Below, piece by piece: positions 34,988 through 46,924 of a DNA stretch of 64,000 nt. Position 1 is the stretch's first letter; each line of letters starts with the position of its first letter. The notes under the pieces were generated by a model. That model was not told the origin of the DNA and searched no databases. It was given only the letters and a program-made list of their open reading frames with translations. Both the position numbers and the translations under genes were made by a program. Source of the DNA: Cannabis sativa (taxonomy: Eukaryota; Streptophyta; Magnoliopsida; Rosales; Cannabaceae); contig NC_083607.1 of assembly GCF_029168945.1 (NCBI RefSeq), positions 15,022,001 to 15,086,000 on the forward strand, written 5' to 3'.

Positions 34988-36139
34988 GTTATTGAAACTT
35001 GACCAAGCTATTTTTGACAAGGAAAATTTGATAATTCATGCTTAAAATTGGTGTATGGTGTTGCAATATTTACATTAGAAAACATAGGAAAATAATACTC
35101 CAAAAACTCTTCAACTCAAAAATACCTCCCCATTTGAAAAGTCTCTCTCACTCTATTTTCCCTCTCACTCAACTAACTCTCCCCCTCTCTCTCTAAATCT
35201 CACCGAGAATATCCACCACCACTCTAACCGGACGAAACCTAGTTGAAACCTAGCCACCCCAATGACACCCATGACCTCTGATGAAACCTCAACCACAAAA
35301 ATAAGAGACAGTTGCAAGTCCCACAATGAAATCGCAAAACCCACAACAAAATTGCCAAGAAGAAGGTATATTACTAAAATTTGACTTGGTTTTAAATAAT
35401 GTTATCCGCGTTTCCAATAGTGGACACATGGACTCTAGGTCAGCATCAAAGATCCATCAGTGTGAGACTCTCAGCGGGGGTAAAAATGGCAAAGCCCACC
35501 TGGATATGTCCTTCCAGGAACGTATCTTGGTTCTGCACTCGCAAAGCCTTATGCCTTCAGCAAGCCCTACCCGAAAGCATGTCTTGTACTGTGAGATCAT
35601 TAGGATGAGATAGTGCATTCCTGGAAGACCCTTCCATTTTCCTTTTTTATTCCTGTACACAAATAAGGAAATTCTAGTTATCAGGTTATGACAGAGTATC
35701 GTATCAAGATTAATGGGGAAACTTCTTATAACAAATATTATGAAATTAATTCACAGATTAATCGCCCACAATCAGTGCACGCGGTGTTGACCAAATTAAT
35801 CCAAATTCAATCTACCTAGTCAGTAAATTGTCTTCTTTATGGGCTGGACATCACGAGGTAGCCTAAGGGTATTATTTACTGTAAACTCCACATTAAAGGA
35901 AAAGGGAAACCTAATATATTTCTCAAACTACGATAAATGCCCCACAAATCCTATGGATTAGGGGTTCAACTCTCTTGCAAACTTTGCTCAGGAAAACTTG
36001 AGAACTGACTCATGGACTAAGGCTTGTTAATGACCCAACCACGTAAAAAACTATTTGTCTCTTGTTACTCTTTCTCTTTTGATTATTTATTCTTCATTTC
36101 TTTTCGTTTATACTCTATTTTTGAAAATCTCGGTAAACA
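34988..36139 (+). repeat. Possible 5' LTR region of the Tat-like Gypsy element
   Basis: Right border: CGGTAAACA at 36131-36139 is followed by TTTTGGTGCTTTTATTGAG, an LTR/leader junction style seen in plant Tat/Ogre-type elements, and then by gag at 36206. A CT-rich leader-like tract lies at 35140-35200. I could not place the left border, so some of this may be unrelated flank. Short open frames at 35326-35613 look incidental. Confidence 0.4.
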
Positions 36140-36205
36140 TTTTGGTGCTTTTATTGAGAACTGAAGAAAGTGGTGAGACCACTTGCAGATTACATTCGAG
36201 TTATC

Positions 36206-36685
36206 ATGGCCCTCACCCGAACCCAATTTGGTCTTCGTTTCACTGGTCCTAGGGCCAGAGCTGGAGATTCTAATGAACCAGAAGAGGTGATTAGTTATCA
36301 GAATAGTCATCAAGACGAATATTGGAATCGAGACGATCCCATCATTAAGGATGCTAAAATTTGGAAAAATTAGTTATAAGGATGTTGAAGTTAATACCAA
36401 AGATGCACTAGAAGATATGCATGAAGATGACCCTCAGGATAAAATCGCTGATGATGATGCTGGAGAGAAGAGCTAGCCTGATGAGTCAAATTCCTTGGTC
36501 ATCATGGCAAGACAACCACAACTGGCCGAAAGAAGGTTAACTGGGCAAGATAAATTCAATGAGTTACTACTTGGCAAGATGACCAGAATGGAGGCTGTAA
36601 TGACTGCCTTGACTAAACTATCTCTTGACGTGATAGCTCCCCCAACAATAGACGCACCTGAGAAAGTAGGTCTGAAGGACCCAAG
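36206..36685 (+). pseudogene. Tat-like Gypsy gag, N-terminal part, cut by E5
   Basis: Starts at an ATG 67 bp after the probable LTR end (MALTRTQFGLRF...). The frame stops after about 55 residues; a second stretch from 36504 (MARQPQLAERRLTGQ...) continues in another frame until the E5 insertion. The downstream gag core is at 47530-48040. Confidence 0.55.
36681..36685 (+). repeat. Target-site duplication of E5, left copy (CCAAG)
   Basis: CCAAG here versus GCAAG at 46920-46924, four of five bases equal. One later substitution explains the mismatch. Confidence 0.75.
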
Positions 36686-38594
36686 TGTTGGAATTATTTT
36701 ACCAGGATCTTAGATCTACTCACAAGTATGTTGTTTAAACACCCTAAATTTGAACTTTCTAAAACGATAAATTAAACACATATAAAGTTAAGAAAACCTT
36801 ACATTGATGCAGCGGAATTAAGGTCTCCTTCCACTCAGATCTCTAACCCTTGTATCCTTTCTGTAGCAGAGTATAATCAAGATCTGAGCCCGAATGTCCT
36901 TCTTCTTCAAGTTTGATCCTTCACAGTCTTCCAATCTATGATTGAGCTACTGCTTGCTGTGTGTGGGCACTTACTCTCTCACTAGGGTTCGAAATTGATG
37001 AAGGGAAAAGAGAAGAGGGATTTCGGCCAGGTATAGAAAGTGGGGAAGGCTCAATTTTTCTGAAGAGAGAAATTTCTGTCAGAAAGGCTTGTGAAAACTT
37101 GTGTTGAAAAACTTATGATTTGACTGAGCCATCACTTTCTATTTATAGGGAACTACTAGGTTTAGGTTAAGAATTATTTGGCATTAAAATAATGAAAATA
37201 TTAATTTGAAAAACCTCAATTAGTGGCCGGCCATGGTGTGTTAGTGGGCCCCACTTGATTTTGCAGTTTTATCAAATTTTATTTCTATTTTCTCAAAAAC
37301 GCCAATTTTCCAATTCTAACCTTTTAAATGCCAAAACTAATTATTTAATAACTAAAATGGATTATTAAATAATATTGTCATTTAATTTAATTATTAATTC
37401 GACATATAAAGTCCATTAATAAATAAATAAACCTAGAAACTCTTTTCTTTACAATTTCACCCCTGCTTAGTGAAAATTCACAAATTAGACATAGTCTAAC
37501 TTTAGAATTATAATTGATCAATCACGAATCAATTAATGAGTCTTACAAGCAGAATGTTCTCAACTAGAATGGGGACCATGGATCTATATGCTGAGCTTCC
37601 AATAAGTGAACCAAATTTACCAAGTAAATTCCTACTTATTAATTCTTCGTTGAATCCACTCTTAGAACTTAGAATTGCACTCTCAGACTTATATAGAGCA
37701 TATTGTATGTTCCACGATATCAATATGCTATCTCATTTAACCATTGTTATAATCTTATTGTGATTTAAAGATCCTCTATATAGATGATCTACATCGAGAT
37801 GGGATTTCTTTACCGTTCTCACCCCTCAATGTATTTTGCCCCTTAAAACACTTAGCTACCTCTAAATGGTGTTTAGTGATCTAATAATTAGTCAGTTAAA
37901 CAAGAGCTCATCCATTTACTTCTATTTTCTAAGCTCGAAGGGAATCATCACTTTACATCTATACACCAGTAGAAGCTATAGATTCCATATTTATGTTCAG
38001 CACTCCCACTCAATCATACTATCATGTTCCCAAAATATACGTATCACTCTGACCTAAAAGTAGGCTTAACTAATAAATTAAAGAACATGAATAGGACTCC
38101 TGAGTCGAGCTTAAGCATATCAGGATTTAGATTCTTTTAATCTTAAGATCAACTACTGATATTGACTTGGAAAGATATATATAACGGTAAGTTTGTAATA
38201 TCTTAACTTAGTTGCAATATCGGTCCAGTCCAATGTATACTCCATACATTCGAAACTAGTATTCTTTACTAATGTCCTGAAAAGAACATAACACTTACTC
38301 CAAGTGTAAGTACACATCATCGGTTATTATCACATTAGTGTAAATCCAATAACGCTGATGAAACAGGGACCAAGTCTTTTGATTCATATGATCACAATCA
38401 CATTCCTCTGTGTTGACGATACTGTAATTGTGAATAAACATATGATCTGGATTTAACTGATTCTGTGTGTAGATGTAATAAACATATTAAACCATTAGCA
38501 TGTAAAATTCATGCAAACATCAATCACTTCAAATTTCTTATATTGATAACTAATCAGATTGTGAAGAGTTTTATTTAGGGCATAAAACCCAACA
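36686..38594 (-). repeat. E5 3' LTR (1,909 bp)
   Basis: TGTTGGAATT to AACCCAACA in plus text. TATA box CTATAAATAG on the minus strand at 37139-37148. Same length as 45011-46919; the short frames in both are LTR shadows. Confidence 0.95.
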
Positions 38595-38606
38595 AACTCC
38601 CACTTG
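38595..38606 (-). other. E5 polypurine tract
   Basis: Minus strand reads CAAGTGGGAGTT directly before the 3' LTR, the same tract as in E3 and E6. Confidence 0.8.
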
Positions 38607-40423
38607 CACTAATATAAAACAAACTGTGCAAATAGGTCAATCTGATGTCTTGATCTTCAGATCAAGTGTAGTATATTTGAATCCACCCAAACTTCTGGAA
38701 CTAGTTCATAAATACTCTTATGAAACATTCTTTACTATATGCTTTACTCATCAAGGGATACTGAAATCTTTACTGTTTTAAAAATAGATCTGAATTAACA
38801 GAAGACATATCTCTCATATTTTAAAATATGTAATTGAGATAATACAGTGTAGACTTTTCTTCAGGGATATAACTTTCTGGTATTTTTGAATAGACCAAGT
38901 TATAATTCTTATCTGGTAGAGCTTGAATTATTATTCAATAATTCCTCCACCCCAAAAGTAAGCACCATCTCAAGGATCTCGAAATTAGATGGTGAGATAC
39001 AAGGACAACTGATACACAGTTCCTTAATATCTAACATATAGATCACTTTCATAAATCTTTCTTGAATATCTTCTAATGTTCCCTATTTGATTACATCTCA
39101 GATAGCTCCCACTCAATTGCAGATGTCTGGTTAAATAACACTTTTAACCTCTGATTGTTTAGCGAGTTACCTAGTTGTGACTTTTGTATTAGTCTGAAAC
39201 TTTAAGTTAAGACTAAGTCATCAACATAGCAGACTAGTATTTGAAGTAAAAAATACATGCCAGAGATAAAGTAATCAAAATTAAGATACCATTAAATTTT
39301 ATGAGGATTAAGAATTCATAGTTCAAGTCATTCGAATAGACTGAACTAGAGTTCTTTATCTTATTCTCATAATCCTGATAAGTTATACCTATCCATGTGA
39401 ATGGTTAGATTTGCTTTTCAGTAGTGTTCTTAAGTACTTATCACAAGTATCAACCTGATGAAGATGGGTATAGAACTTTAAAATTCTCCCACTCAATTAA
39501 GGTAGTGTGAAACTTTTCCAAAGAACTTTCATAGGTATCAAATTTTACTTACAACAGTAAAATACGAAATGGAACATACAATCAAGATCAAGGATTTATA
39601 TTGATAATAGCTGACTCATTATATTACTTCCATGTTTAAAGAAAATATGTGTCACATAGGGAATCGTGGAATAGACTCCACCCCTAAGTATATACATATA
39701 GGGTACTTGTGGATAACCTCCACCCCTAAGTATATAGAGATTATGATCCACCCCTAAAGGTTGTAAAGATCATTATTCTCTAAGTGTGATAGAGTTTATG
39801 TGGAGTTGAATACTATCCAGAGTTCATTAGATATAAAAGATCGTTGAACTGCATAGTTTTCTTAACTTTTCTCCACCCCTATCAGATCAAAAGATCCTTT
39901 TATTAAACAAATTCATAATAATTGTATTAGAATTAACAATTATTGATAAACATAGAATTAATTTCTAGTGTTTATTTAATATAACTCTATGAAGTGTTGT
40001 AAATATTATAGAATTTGCTTCAATAATAAAAACACTTACACATACAAACATACAAATATAATGTGGTAATAATTGATGAAGATAAAATAAATGAAGCTCA
40101 ATCTCATAAATTGCAATGGTGATTTCGAAAATAAAAGAATACTTTATTAATAATAAAATAAAAATTTATTGCAACAATATGAGAAAAACAGGGATAAATA
40201 TCCCTAACTAAAATTTGAAATCCAAATTGTCTTTAAACTAAAACAATTAATTCAAAAAATAAATTGAAGAGCTTCATCTTCATCTGGACGATTTCACCCT
40301 TGGTCCAGTTTTCTGATCCAACTCAATTGAGTTCAAGTAGCTTGGCCTATAAGAAGAAGAAAACAAATAAACAAAGTTAGTCCAGAATCATAAATCCAAT
40401 TGGATAATAATTCACTAAAACTC
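38607..40423 (-). pseudogene. E5 decayed and shortened Copia pol
   Basis: About 1.8 kb, half the usual Copia pol length, full of stops. Landmarks on the minus strand are an integrase-type DRGGE near 39880, an RT catalytic motif CYVDDLVLT near 39210-39230, a RPDIC-like stretch near 39120, and a TFGVEE-like RNase H remnant near 38950. TCCACCCCTAA occurs three times between 39670 and 39765, in the integrase area. Order (integrase, RT, RNase H) is Copia type. Confidence 0.65.
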
Positions 40424-41290
40424 TTAAAGTTTATAAATAGAAATACCTTGTTTCTTTGCAAGAAGTTTAGGACATTGGGGTTTCCAATGACCTTTTTCAT
40501 TGCAGTAGAAACACTTTCCTTTAAGTGTAGCATCACCAGAAGGAGCAGCCTTTTTATTCTTCATGGCTTTTGTTCGCTTCTTGGTGTTCTTCCACTTCTT
40601 CTTCGATTTGGGCTTCGAAGCAGAGGCAACATTTGCTTCAGGTTTCATCGTCCCATTACCATTCCCAGGATTATGAGGTTTACTCCCTTTCTTCTTGGGT
40701 CCTCCAATCAAATTTTCATAAGTTTGAAGGTCATTGACTAATTCATGAAAGTCAATTTCCTTCTTATTCATGACATAATTTGAAGTGTATGGTAGAAATG
40801 CTGGAGTTAGACTATTCAAGATAAGACTTACTTGAGTAGCACTATCCATTTCAGCACCATGATCCTGGGCTTCTTGGAAATAACTTGACATAAGGAGAAC
40901 ATGGTCACGCACATTTTGATGAGGTTCCATGTGTGCATTAATGTACTTCTTAGTCGCGTCAAAGCGTGACTGAAGTGATGCCTTACCGAATAGCTCATTT
41001 AACTTTGTCATAACTTCAGCAACCTTTTCGGTTTTAGAAAATCGAGTTTTGAGGGTGTCAACCATGCTAGAAAGCATAAAGTATAGAGCTTTGTCATTTG
41101 CTTTCTGCCAACGCTCATACTTTTCTTTCACAGCTTTGGATGCATTGTCCCCAGGCACTTCAGGTGACGGCTCAGTTAAAACAAACAAGGCACTTTCTCC
41201 TATGCGAGCAATATTAATGTTCTCATTCCACTTATTAAAGTTAGATCCATTCAGCTTGTTTTCAGTCAACAGTGATAACATGGGATTCAT
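40424..41290 (-). CDS. gag: Copia Gag polyprotein (288 aa), intact
   Basis: Gag forms the virus-like particle that packages element RNA in the cytoplasm. The N-terminal LNGSNFNKWNENINIA (about residues 12-27) matches the L-x-G-x-N-F-x-x-W signature of plant Copia Gag. Residues about 60-190 are the helical UBN2-type region (SRFDATKKYINAHMEPHQ). A lysine-rich linker follows. A CCHC zinc knuckle CFYCNEKGHWKPQCP sits near residues 258-272 and binds RNA. The start at 41290 is 17 bases after an acceptor-like TTTTGTAG. The frame is uninterrupted, unlike everything around it. It stops right after the knuckle, so no protease is fused. A 100-bp GT...AG stretch (40446 to 40347) begins inside its last codons and could be an intron. 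Confidence 0.9.
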   Translation of the reverse strand: MNPMLSLLTENKLNGSNFNKWNENINIARIGESALFVLTEPSPEVPGDNASKAVKEKYERWQKANDKALYFMLSSMVDTLKTRFSKTEKVAEVMTKLNELFGKASLQSRFDATKKYINAHMEPHQNVRDHVLLMSSYFQEAQDHGAEMDSATQVSLILNSLTPAFLPYTSNYVMNKKEIDFHELVNDLQTYENLIGGPKKKGSKPHNPGNGNGTMKPEANVASASKPKSKKKWKNTKKRTKAMKNKKAAPSGDATLKGKCFYCNEKGHWKPQCPKLLAKKQGISIYKL

Positions 41291-41303
41291 TTTGATAATA
41301 CAG

Positions 41304-41850
41304 GATACTACAAAATAATAGAAATCAACAAATAGAAATTAATAATGGTTGAACACAAAATCAATTCAGAAATTATAAGCACATAGCAAGTAGGAATGAT
41401 ATGAGAAAATACTTGAAAAATTCAATCCTAAATAATTTCCAAGGTTTTCAATAAACTGATATCAGTGTCCCGTTTAGGCGAGAGTCAAAGCTACCATCCA
41501 TTGAATAGAGTTGTCAGCTCATCTAAAATGTTAAACATTCTAGCAACCTTTTATTCGATCAAGATTGGAATCCAGCGTTGTCCCGTTTAGGCGAGAGTCA
41601 AGGCTATTCTATCTTATGAGCCACTACCATTGTTTCACAATTTGCAAGTCAAATATGGTCGCCACCATTAGGGTGATCCATACCATATAAAACACTTACA
41701 AACTACTTATCTTTCGAGATTAAACAGTGCAAAATTGCTAATGACCGTTCCTCCATTAGGGAGGATTACTCACTAAAATAAACGCGATGTAAAACCCACA
41801 ATGGAGATCGAATATCTTAATAATAATAAAGCTCATTCTTTAAAATGTAT
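41304..41850 (-). promoter_or_regulatory. E5 single leader module
   Basis: On the minus strand: TTCGATCTCCATTGTGGG near 41810, then CCTCCCTAATGGAGG and CCCTAATGGTGGCG hairpin words, ATCTCGAAAGATAA, and two GACTCTCGCCTAAACGGG motifs near 41590 and 41475. Gag starts after it. No second module occurs, in contrast to E2, E3, E4 and E6. Strong conservation of the paired motif suggests a cis-acting role such as packaging or translation, which is inference. Confidence 0.6.
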
Positions 41851-44800
41851 TTTCTTTATTATTCTAATAAATATACTTTCATTAAATTCGAAATTTAGAA
41901 TTAAAATTAAAAAATAAGAATTTAAGATAATATTTATAAAATTATACTTAGATGGTGATTGAAATAAAATTAATTATTTCCATCTTAGTAATAATCTTAA
42001 ATATAAATATTAAGGAAATTAATTTAAGTTGAATTAAATTGATTAATTAGCAACTTAAAAATTTCCTTTGAGAATATATTTATTGTATTCGAAAATTAAG
42101 TATATATAAAAAAATATACAAATTTCGAAAAATAATAAAAATTAGAAAAGAAATACTTCAAGCAAAAATATCACCTATCTAGATTTTCTTTTGACTAATT
42201 AATTCAATTTCTAATATTATATATATATTTTAAATTAATCAATTAAATGAAAAAATCATTGATTTGAGTTGGTCCAAGAATTAATTAAAATAAATAATTA
42301 ATTTACAACTCAATCTATTTTTCAAGATAAATTCAAAAATATTGCATAAATAAAATGTAATTTTTCGAAATTGATTAATAAAATAAAGGGAAAATATATA
42401 TATATTGAAAATTATTTAAATTTAGGTTGAAAAATTAAATTTCAACTTAAAAATAATTTTTTATTTAATTAAGTGTCATGAAAAGTAAATATTTAAGTAT
42501 CATGATGAAAATCAACTTAGATATTTAAATTTTCAAGTTAATTAAATGTATTAAATTCAAGAAATAAATAATTAAGTGTAGAGAAGGCTTAATTATTAAT
42601 TTCTAGTTTAATACTAGGAAAAATATATTTAAATAAAATTGTACCAAAATTAATTATTTAAATAATTAATCTCACAATTTATAATATTTTCCTATTTAAA
42701 TATCAGAAATAATAAGTAGTCTAGAAATAACTATCTAGAAAATATCTTATTTGACTAAGTATCTTTTCAACAAAAATTTAAAAAATATCTAATTTAAGTT
42801 ATACAGAAAAATCTAAAACTTAAATAATTTCAAATTTAGATTTAATTAAATATCAAAAATTAAGTTATAGCCACTTAATTTGAAGATAACTTTTAAGTTA
42901 ATATTCGAAAAGATATTAACCTAAAAAATATCTAAAATATTCCATTTTAAGTTAATATTCGAAAAGATATTAACTTAAAAAATATCTTAAGAATCTTTAA
43001 TAACTAATGCCTAGGATTCCTCAACTTGATTTAAAATTTAAATAAAATATTCAAATTTAAGTTAGATAAGAATAATCAGTTGATACAACTAATTTATAAC
43101 TTAAATAGGAATATTTAATTAAATAAGCTCCAGAAAGAATCTAGTTAGTTAAAATTCATATTTAATTAAATACAAGAAAAATACAAATAGTTTGTCTAGA
43201 AATAATATCTAAAACTAAAAGTATTTTTCTTAAAATTAACTTTAAAATATTAAAATGAAAATAAATTTTCATATATTTTAAAAGTTAATTATGTTGCTAA
43301 TTCAATTTTATTAGGTCAAACTAATATAATTAACCTAGTACAGTTATTCAAATCAGGCAAATGGGCCTTCACAATTGGGATAGTTCATGTGAGGGGGTGC
43401 TGGGTTCAGTATGTCGTACCCACTTCTATGGCTCCCAACTCTCACACAAGGCCCAAAAGAGAGGAATTTAACCTTAAAATAAATAACTGTTATTAATTGA
43501 ATGGGTCCAATAACTAAAAGGACCTAAATAAAATCTATCATGATGTGATATTTTATTTAGCAACAACCTATATGCATATATATAATAAAATAAACACATA
43601 GGCTCACACAGGTACACACTTGGATGGATCCTATCATGTTGCTAGGTCATTCACAGATGAAAGAAGATTGTAAAATTTACATGTTACAAATTATTAACTT
43701 GACCAAGGGAGCCATGAGTTAAAATCAGATCATTGGATCTGTCAACAAGTTAACCATTGCTATTTGCAATCAAGTAATAATAGGTTTTGAAAACTTACAC
43801 ACAAGCTAAAACCATATACTCCTGCAACAAGGTTAGCTGGATAGTTGGAAGTAGGATTATTTAATTTTAAATAAATAAATTTTGAAAAATAAATAATTAA
43901 ATAAATAAATAAATAAAATATTTAATTTTTGAAAAATAAAACAAATAATATTATTAATTTATTTTTCGCAAAAATAAAAAAAAAATTAAATTTCAAAATT
44001 ATTTAAAAAATACTTAAAATTAAACCTACTATTTTGAAAAATTAGATTTCAACTAACCTAAATATCATTTCAAAATTTGCTAACTACTTTTAAAAATTAA
44101 ATGTTATTTTATAAATAAAAATTAGAAAAGATAAATTAAATATCTTTTTCAGATTTTAAATTTAATTTAAATAAATAAAATAATAAAATTTAAAAATTAG
44201 CAAAATATCTTACATCTATTTAAAATTACATGATTATAATTATCTTATTTTAAATTTAAATAAGGTCAAAATATTTAAAAAAATTTAATTTAAAAAATTT
44301 AATATCTGACCTTAAATTTAAAAAATAAGATAAGATATAATCAAATTTAAAAATAAGATAAATAATTAAGCAAAAAGATAGATATTTACTAATTTCAAAT
44401 TCAAATTATACTAATATCATGAATTAAATTAAAAAAAAATATATTAAATTAATTCATTATGATAATTAGAGTTGAATTAGGAATAGTAAATATATAAATA
44501 CAAAACTACACAAAAAATCGGAAGTTAATTCCATGAAAAAACATGAAAAAACGAAGAAAAACGAAAATTTTGGGAGCTGTACGGACAGTGCGCGCAACCC
44601 TGAGTGACAGCCGAGAAACCTCGGCGGAACAAGGGAGGTTGCAGCCTCTTGCGCGCGGGTATGGGAGGCTTCAGACACCAGCTTCTGCACGCGGATGAAG
44701 GATTCAGAATCCGCGCGCGCGTATAAGTGCACAGTCCCTTATCTTTTTTCGAATCTTCAAAAAATCATAACTAATTCAAATTAAATCGAAATTGAGTTCT

Positions 44801-44995
44801 GTAAAAAAGTAACTTGCTTAATTTTTTCCATACTATCCAATAAAAATAATTCCAGAAACAAAATTTCAATTATTGTTCATGAAAATTCATAAACATCAAT
44901 CAATCATCATATAACACTCAATACAACATGAAACCATCCAAATAACAAACAATCGTTTTAAAGTCCAAATTTCATGCAAGTAAATCAATTACCAT
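41851..44995 (-). other. E5 long untranslated leader
   Basis: AT-rich, stop-dense. Carries the conserved block at about 43357-43453 and a GC-rich variable island at about 44575-44735, with CGCGCGCG runs and GAAACCTCGGCG shared with E4. Leader from LTR end to gag is about 3.7 kb. Confidence 0.75.
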
Positions 44996-45008
44996 GGCTC
45001 TGAGGCCA
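44996..45008 (-). other. E5 primer-binding site, variant
   Basis: Minus strand reads TGGCCTCAGAGCC, two changes from the initiator tRNA-Met complement, two bases inside the LTR. Confidence 0.75.
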
Positions 45009-45010
45009 GT

Positions 45011-46919
45011 TGTTGGAATTTATTTTACCAGAATCTTAGATCTACTCACAAGTATGTTGTTTAAACACCCTAAATATGAACTTGCTAAAACGATAAATTA
45101 AACACATATAAAGTTAAGAAAACCTTACATTGATGCAGCAGAATTAATGTCTCCTTCCACTCAAATCTCTAACCCTTGTATCCTTTATGTAGCAGAGTAT
45201 AATCAAGATCTGAGCCCGAATGTCCTTCTTCTTCAAGTTTGATCCTTCACAGTCTTCCAATCTATGATTGAGTTACTGCTTGCTGTGTGTGGGCACTTAC
45301 TCTATCACTAGGGTTCGAAATTGATGAAGGGAAAAGAGAAGAGGGATTTCAGCCAGGTATAGAAAGTGGGGAAGGCTCAGTTTTTCTGAAGAGAGAAATT
45401 TCTGTCAGAAAGGCTTGTGAAAACTTGTGTTGAAAAACTTATGATTTGACTGAGCAATCACTTTCTATCTATAGGCAACTACTAGGTTTAGGTTAAGAAT
45501 TATTTGGCATTAAAATAATGAAAATATTAATTTGAAAAACCTCAATTAGTGGCCGGCCATGGTGTGTTAGTGGGCCCCACTTGATTTTGCAGTTTTATCA
45601 AATTTTATTTCTATTTTCTCAAAAACGCCAATTTTCCAATTCTAACCTTTTAAATGCCAAAACTAATTATTTAATAACTAAAATAGATTATTAAATAATA
45701 TTGTCATTTAATTTAATTATTAATTAGACATTAAAGTCCATTAATAAATAAATAAACCTAGAAACTCTTTTCTTTACAATTTCACCCCTGCTTAGTGAAA
45801 ATTCACAAATTAGACATAGTCTAACTTTAGAATTATAATTGATCAATCACGAATCAATTAATGAGTCTTACAAGCAGAATGTTCTCAACTAGAATGGGGA
45901 CCATGGATCTATATGCTGAGCTTCCAATAAGTGAACCAAATTTACCAAGTAAATTTCTACTTATTAATTCTTCGTTGAATCCACTCTTAGAACTTAGAAT
46001 TTCACTCTTAGACTTATATAGAGCATATTGTATGTTCCACGATATCAATATGCTATCTCATTTAACCATTGTTATAATCTTATTGTGATTTAAAGATCCT
46101 CTATATAGATGATCTACATCGAGATGGGATTTCTTTACCGTTCTCACCCCTCAATGTATTTTGCCCCTTAAAACACTTAGCTACCTGTAAATGGTGTTTA
46201 TTGATCTAATAATTAGTCAGTTAAACAAGAGCTCATCCATTTACTTCTATTTTCTAAGCTTGAAGGGAATCATCACTTTACTTCTATACACCAGTAGAAG
46301 CTATAGATTCCATATTTATGTTCAGCACTCCCACTCAATCATACTATCATGTTCCCAAAATATACGTATCACCCTGACCTAAAAGGAGGCTTAACTAATA
46401 AATCAAAGAACATGAATAGTACTCCTGAGTCGAGCTTAAGCATATCAGGATTTAGATTCTTTTAATCTTAAGATCAACTACTGATATTGACTTGAAAAGA
46501 TATATATAACGGTAAGTTTGTAATATCTTAACTTAGTTGCAATATCGGTCCAGTCCTATGTATACTCCATACATTCGAAACTAGTATACTTTACTAATGT
46601 CCTGGAAAGAACATAACACTTACTCCAAGTGTAAGTACACATCATCGTTGATTATTACATTAGTGTAAATCCAATAACGTTGATGAAACAGGGACCAAGT
46701 CTTTTGATTCATATGATCACAATCACATTCCACTGTGTTGACGATACTGTAATTGTGAATAAACATATGATCTGGATTTAACTAATTCTGTGTGTAGATG
46801 TAATAAACATATTAAACCATTAGCATGTAAAATTCATGCAAACATCAATCACTTCAAATTTCTTATATTGATAACTAATCAGATTGTGAAGAGTTTTATT
46901 TAGGGCATAAAACCCAACA
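45011..46919 (-). repeat. E5 5' LTR (1,909 bp)
   Basis: Pairs with 36686-38594. Its TATA box is changed to CTATAGATAG (45465-45474), while the 3' LTR keeps CTATAAATAG; the change arose after insertion and may weaken transcription. A donor-like GTAAGG lies at 45128-45123. Confidence 0.95.
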
Positions 46920-46924
46920 GCAAG
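46920..46924 (+). repeat. Target-site duplication of E5, right copy (GCAAG)
   Basis: Partner of CCAAG at 36681-36685, with one mismatch. Confidence 0.75.

Larger units (their letters stand above)
36686..46919 (-). mobile_element. E5, Copia-family element with intact gag and decayed pol (10,234 bp)
   Basis: Complete minus-strand element: 5' LTR 45011-46919, primer-binding site 44996-45008, leader, single leader module, gag 40424-41290, pol remains 38607-40423, polypurine tract 38595-38606, 3' LTR 36686-38594. Both LTRs are 1,909 bp and differ by roughly a few percent in the part I compared. It is the only copy here with gag. An open gag with a shortened, broken pol fits the class of non-autonomous elements described in plants as TR-GAG; alternatively it is an autonomous copy whose pol has decayed. 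Confidence 0.92.

Noticed and set aside
37529..37763. Overlapping frames on both strands, repeated at 45854-46088
   Set aside because: They lie inside the two LTRs of E5 and are duplicated only because LTRs are duplicated.
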